Shown piece after piece: positions 6,859 to 8,962 of a DNA stretch of 8,962 nt; the stretch's first letter is position 1, and each line of letters opens with the position of its first letter. The DNA is taken from the NCBI GenBank assembly GCA_031285465.1, contig JAITWD010000131.1, positions 1 to 8,962 of the forward strand, written 5' to 3'. The notes below the pieces were generated by a model that was not told the DNA's origin, ran no database searches, and saw only the letters and a list, made by a program, of their open reading frames with translations. This stretch comes from Lachnospiraceae bacterium (GTDB lineage Bacteria; Bacillota; Clostridia; Lachnospirales; Lachnospiraceae). The translations under genes were made by a program, and so were the position numbers.

Positions 6859-8301
6859 TTAATCAGGATAAAATAAAATCTCCGAGCCAGCACCAGCTTT
6901 GGTAATCTCCCAAGGCTCTTTGCCCAGCTCCTGTGCAAGTATTTCTATTATCCGCGGCGAACAAAAACCGCCTTGGCACCGCCCCATCCCTGCTCTGGTC
7001 CGCCGTTTGATCCCATCAATACTTGTCGCACCCGGTGTCCGGCGGATGGCTTCATATATTTCTTCTTTGGTAATCCGCTCACATCGACAGATTACCTCTC
7101 CCCAACCCGATTTAATCCCCCTGCGTTCCGGTTTGAAATCCTTTTTATCCTCTGCCGGCAGAATTTCCCGAACCATCTGCGCCACATATTCTCCTATTGC
7201 CGGTGCCGCTGTCAGTCCAGGTGAATCAATGCCCGCCACATCCAAAAACCCGGGAACATCATCAACCTCTTTAATCGTAAAGTCACCGGTACCACCATGG
7301 GCCCGTAAACCCGCAAAAGAAGTGATCACCTCCCCGACCGCTATTTTCCCAATACTAACCGCCGCTTTATCCATAACCGTTGCGCTACCTATAGCGGTAG
7401 TATTCACCGCCTCTTTATCCTCAATATCCTCAGCGGTCGGTCCGACCAGTAAATTTCCATGGACGGTTGGCGTCACTAACACCCCTTTTCCGTAAGCGCC
7501 AGGCAATTGAAAAACGGTGTGGGAAACGCGTCCGCCAACACCCTTATCATATAACACATATTCCCCCCTACGGGGACGAATGGTCATCGGTTCATTGCTG
7601 ACCATATTGTGGATCAAATCGGCATAAATGCCGGCAACATTAATCACTAGCCGACCTTCAAAGACACCACGATCGCAAGTAATATAAAAAATATCCTTCT
7701 TCTTTTCTATCCCAACAACCTTTGTCTGACGGTAAAACTCCACCCCGTTAACCGCTGCATTCTCTGCCATTGCGTAGGTCAATCCAAATGGACACACAAT
7801 CCCGCCGGTCGGTGCATATAATCCAGAGGTTACCGATTGACTAACCGCCGGTTCTAATCGGCGAATCGCATCACCGGTTAATATTTTCAAACCAGCCACT
7901 CCGTTTTGCCGACCCCGGTCCAGCAATTCCTCCAGTCTGGATCGATCATTTTTTATCACCACTCTATCAGCCGATACTCCACTGTTGGCAATGTGATCAT
8001 TCTCCGCTGACGCAATATTCTCCTCAAAGCAAAGAACCAATGAACCATTGTTGATAAAAGGAAAATCCAATTCGTCCGCCAGCTCCTTCATCATTTTATT
8101 ACCCCTGACGTTAAGTAGCGCTTTTAAGGTCCCCGCGGCAGCATCATATCCAGCATGAACTATCCCACTATTCGCTTTGGTTGCACCCTCACCAATGTCG
8201 GAATTCTTCTCCAACACGGCAATCCTCATTTTTATCTTGGATAATTCTCGTGCGATACAACAACCTACCACACCGCCACCAATGATTATCACATCATACA
8301 T
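6859..8301 (-). CDS. GlpA-like FAD-dependent glycerol-3-phosphate dehydrogenase with C-terminal BFD-type [2Fe-2S] domain
   Basis: 480 residues from the chosen start. It most likely oxidises sn-glycerol-3-phosphate to dihydroxyacetone phosphate with FAD. N-terminal FAD Rossmann motif VIIIGGGVVGCCIARELS (GGGVVG 8-13) with the adenosine-binding Glu in AVLEK (E31), the DAO-family segment ATKANSGIVHAGYD, and the C-terminal FAD contact region AGLRAHGG through DVAGIDSPGLTAAPAIGEYV. From about residue 400 a BFD-like [2Fe-2S] domain has C405-x-C407 (ICRCERIT) and C442-x4-C447 (RCQGGFC). No membrane anchor or signal peptide is seen, so the protein is soluble. This layout matches clostridial NAD(P)/FAD-dependent oxidoreductases found beside glpK, rather than the O2-using GlpO. 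The family also includes hydroxyglutarate-type dehydrogenases; the adjacent glycerol kinase is the main reason for the glycerol-3-phosphate assignment. Start 8301 is preferred over an in-frame ATG at 8385 because GGGAGA sits 6 nt upstream. Confidence 0.92.
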   Translation of the reverse strand: MYDVIIIGGGVVGCCIARELSKIKMRIAVLEKNSDIGEGATKANSGIVHAGYDAAAGTLKALLNVRGNKMMKELADELDFPFINNGSLVLCFEENIASAENDHIANSGVSADRVVIKNDRSRLEELLDRGRQNGVAGLKILTGDAIRRLEPAVSQSVTSGLYAPTGGIVCPFGLTYAMAENAAVNGVEFYRQTKVVGIEKKKDIFYITCDRGVFEGRLVINVAGIYADLIHNMVSNEPMTIRPRRGEYVLYDKGVGGRVSHTVFQLPGAYGKGVLVTPTVHGNLLVGPTAEDIEDKEAVNTTAIGSATVMDKAAVSIGKIAVGEVITSFAGLRAHGGTGDFTIKEVDDVPGFLDVAGIDSPGLTAAPAIGEYVAQMVREILPAEDKKDFKPERRGIKSGWGEVICRCERITKEEIYEAIRRTPGATSIDGIKRRTRAGMGRCQGGFCSPRIIEILAQELGKEPWEITKAGAGSEILFYPD

Positions 8302-8307
8302 GATCGT

Positions 8308-8313
8308 TCTCCC
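8308..8313 (-). promoter_or_regulatory. Ribosome binding site of the GlpA-like gene
   Basis: GGGAGA on the minus strand, 6 nt before the ATG at 8301. It selects MYDVIIIGGG as the N-terminus. The longer in-frame version from 8385 would add 28 residues rich in Lys and aromatic residues, and lacks a comparable site. Confidence 0.75.
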
Positions 8314-8419
8314 GACTTTCTTCTCCCGGCTTACTATTGTATTAAATTTTTTGTAATAAATTTTTGTTTGCCAGATAGCTTTCATGATCTACGCAATCTC
8401 TGTGCAGACCGTCTAAACC

Positions 8420-8425
8420 ATTATA
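8420..8425 (-). promoter_or_regulatory. Candidate -10 box of the glycerol operon promoter
   Basis: Perfect TATAAT on the minus strand, downstream of the terminator and upstream of the GlpA-like gene. At 16-18 bp spacing the upstream hexamers (around TTATAT) match TTGACA poorly, so the promoter would be weak or activator-dependent. In so AT-rich a region a chance match is possible. Confidence 0.45.
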
Positions 8426-8427
8426 GT

Positions 8428-8455
8428 GATTTTATATAAACTATATAATAAAATC
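8428..8455. repeat. Inverted repeat overlapping the -35 region (candidate operator)
   Basis: Arms GATTTTAT and ATAAAATC (8 bp, perfect) are separated by 12 nt. The repeat sits 2 bp upstream of the TATAAT box and covers the -35 position, where a repressor or activator dimer could act. The AT-rich composition lowers its significance, and I do not recognise it as a known regulator site. Confidence 0.35.
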
Positions 8456-8508
8456 CTCTAAAAATCATCCTTTTTAGAATAATTTTATTTTTAATGTACC
8501 TTAACCGA

Positions 8509-8546
8509 CAATAAATAAAAGCCAAACACTTTAAATGTCTGACTTT
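8509..8546 (-). terminator. Rho-independent terminator after the chimeric PFK/RPE gene
   Basis: On the minus strand AAAGTCAGACA pairs with TGTTTGGCTTT (11 bp, two of them G-U) around a 7-nt loop, followed by a T-rich tail (TTTATTTATT). The G-U pairs become A-C mismatches on the plus strand, so it works in the minus direction only. It lies about 85 bp past the stop codon at 8629 and separates that gene from the glycerol operon. Confidence 0.75.
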
Positions 8547-8628
8547 GCTAATATACTATTCAAATGATATTTTATTTAAGTAAATGCTTTGCTTAAAAGT
8601 TTTATTTTTCACGATCCCATTAACTTTA

Positions 8629-8962
8629 TTATAACCGTTCCACATGATAATTATCAAATACCGTCTGAAACTCCTTAATATTTTCCGAAATAACGCCTTT
8701 AAAGACAGCAGTGCCGGCTACAATCACATTGGCACCCGCTTCCAGAACCGCTTGGACGTTATGCTGATAGATACCTCCGTCAACTTGAATATCGGTCGAC
8801 AAGTGCTGCTCCTTCAAATATTTTTTGATGGAGTCACGTAAAAAATCACCAATATCGCCAAGAATGGGATTGCCGGAGGGATCTGTTTCGCCACTGCTGC
8901 CCGAGAGCAGGTCTTGCCCGGCGCCTTCAGCCACCACGATAACCGCGTGCTTTCTCTGATGC
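8629..8962 (-). CDS. Partial chimeric reading frame: 6-phosphofructokinase segment joined in frame to ribulose-phosphate 3-epimerase C-terminus
   Basis: The frame enters from the right edge and ends at a TAA at 8629, giving 110 visible residues. The first ~50 are typical of long PfkA-type 6-phosphofructokinases (ATP- or PPi-dependent): HAVIVVAEGAGQDLL, then DPSGNPILGDIGDFLRDSIK. The last ~58 are typical of ribulose-phosphate 3-epimerase, the pentose phosphate TIM-barrel enzyme: TDIQVDGGI followed by VLEAGANVIVAGTAVFKG and NIKEF. The switch lies about 8797-8818, in residues KYLKEQHLS. A normal PFK would continue here with its IDPSY/IR..P.NASD substrate-binding region, which is absent, and the epimerase part is only about a quarter of a barrel. 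Neither activity would be expected from these parts alone. It is either a recombined, probably inactive gene or an assembly join. The terminator about 85 bp downstream fits the natural end of an rpe transcript. Confidence 0.8.
   Translation of the reverse strand, partial: HQRKHAVIVVAEGAGQDLLSGSSGETDPSGNPILGDIGDFLRDSIKKYLKEQHLSTDIQVDGGIYQHNVQAVLEAGANVIVAGTAVFKGVISENIKEFQTVFDNYHVERL

Larger units (their letters stand above)
8302..8628. other. AT-rich intergenic region upstream of the glycerol genes
   Basis: Between the chimeric gene and the GlpA-like gene lie 327 bp with no supported gene. In the direction of transcription it holds an intrinsic terminator (8544-8509), an inverted repeat (8455-8428), a TATAAT box (8425-8420), a short dyad AGACcGTCT (8406-8414) and a roughly 115-nt leader to the ATG at 8301. 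A second weak -10-like TACAAT occurs in the leader about 40 nt before the gene. I see no tRNA, riboswitch or antiterminator pair that I can support. Confidence 0.7.

Noticed and set aside
8302..8385. N-terminal extension of the GlpA-like protein from an ATG at 8385
   Set aside because: It lacks a good ribosome binding site, is AT-rich spacer in character, and would push the FAD motif away from the N-terminus; ATG 8301 has GGGAGA at 6 nt.
8629..8962. The PFK/RPE frame as a working bifunctional enzyme
   Set aside because: The PFK part ends before its later substrate-binding region, and only about the last quarter of the epimerase barrel is present, so a functional fusion is unlikely; a lesion or an assembly join fits better.
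1..8962. CRISPR array, insertion sequence, tRNA/rRNA genes, prophage parts
   Set aside because: No regularly spaced repeats, transposase motifs, cloverleaf sequences or phage proteins were seen on either strand.

Overview
The window is about 9 kb of bacterial DNA with every supported gene on the minus strand, so transcription runs from right to left. It looks like an anaerobic, moderately low-GC Firmicute of the class Clostridia. Signs of this are purine-rich Shine-Dalgarno sites, AT-rich spacers, a glycerol-3-phosphate oxidation module of the clostridial soluble type (FAD enzyme with a [2Fe-2S] domain, NAD/FAD enzyme and a DUF1667 domain), and a MetRS with a single CxxC/CxxC zinc knuckle. 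An acetogen-like member of Eubacteriaceae is a guess only.

Layout in the direction of transcription: (1) 8962-8629, a reading frame that enters from outside the window. It begins as 6-phosphofructokinase (VVAEGAGQ...GDIGDFLRD) and ends, in the same frame, as the C-terminus of ribulose-phosphate 3-epimerase (QVDGGI...EAGANVIVAGTAVFKG). (2) 8628-8302, an AT-rich spacer with a good intrinsic terminator, an inverted repeat and a TATAAT box. (3) 8301-6859, a GlpA-like FAD-dependent glycerol-3-phosphate dehydrogenase with a C-terminal BFD-type [2Fe-2S] domain. (4) 6858-6722, a spacer with two perfect-arm hairpins. (5) 6721-5201, an NAD/FAD oxidoreductase joined to a DUF1667 four-cysteine domain. 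(6) 5151-3661, glycerol kinase glpK. (7) 3660-3577, a possible 27-residue Cys-rich small protein starting directly after the glpK stop. (8) 3545-1275, a 756-residue protein with an N-terminal cyclic-nucleotide-binding-like fold and about 630 residues of unrecognised sequence. (9) 1245-1, the N-terminal two thirds of methionyl-tRNA synthetase, metG, running off the left edge.

The glycerol genes form a pathway: GlpK makes sn-glycerol-3-phosphate, the GlpA-like enzyme oxidises it to dihydroxyacetone phosphate, and its electrons probably pass through the [2Fe-2S] and DUF1667 cysteine clusters to the NAD/FAD partner. No glycerol facilitator, glp regulator or membrane anchor subunit is visible. I see no terminator between the promoter region near 8420 and metG, so all of these genes may share read-through transcription.

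Most worth a second look: the in-frame PFK/RPE chimera at the right edge (real rearrangement or assembly error), the DUF1667 fusion, the cNMP-like protein lacking the usual phosphate-binding Arg, the candidate small CxCxxC protein, and a glycerol kinase lacking both well-known regulatory residues.
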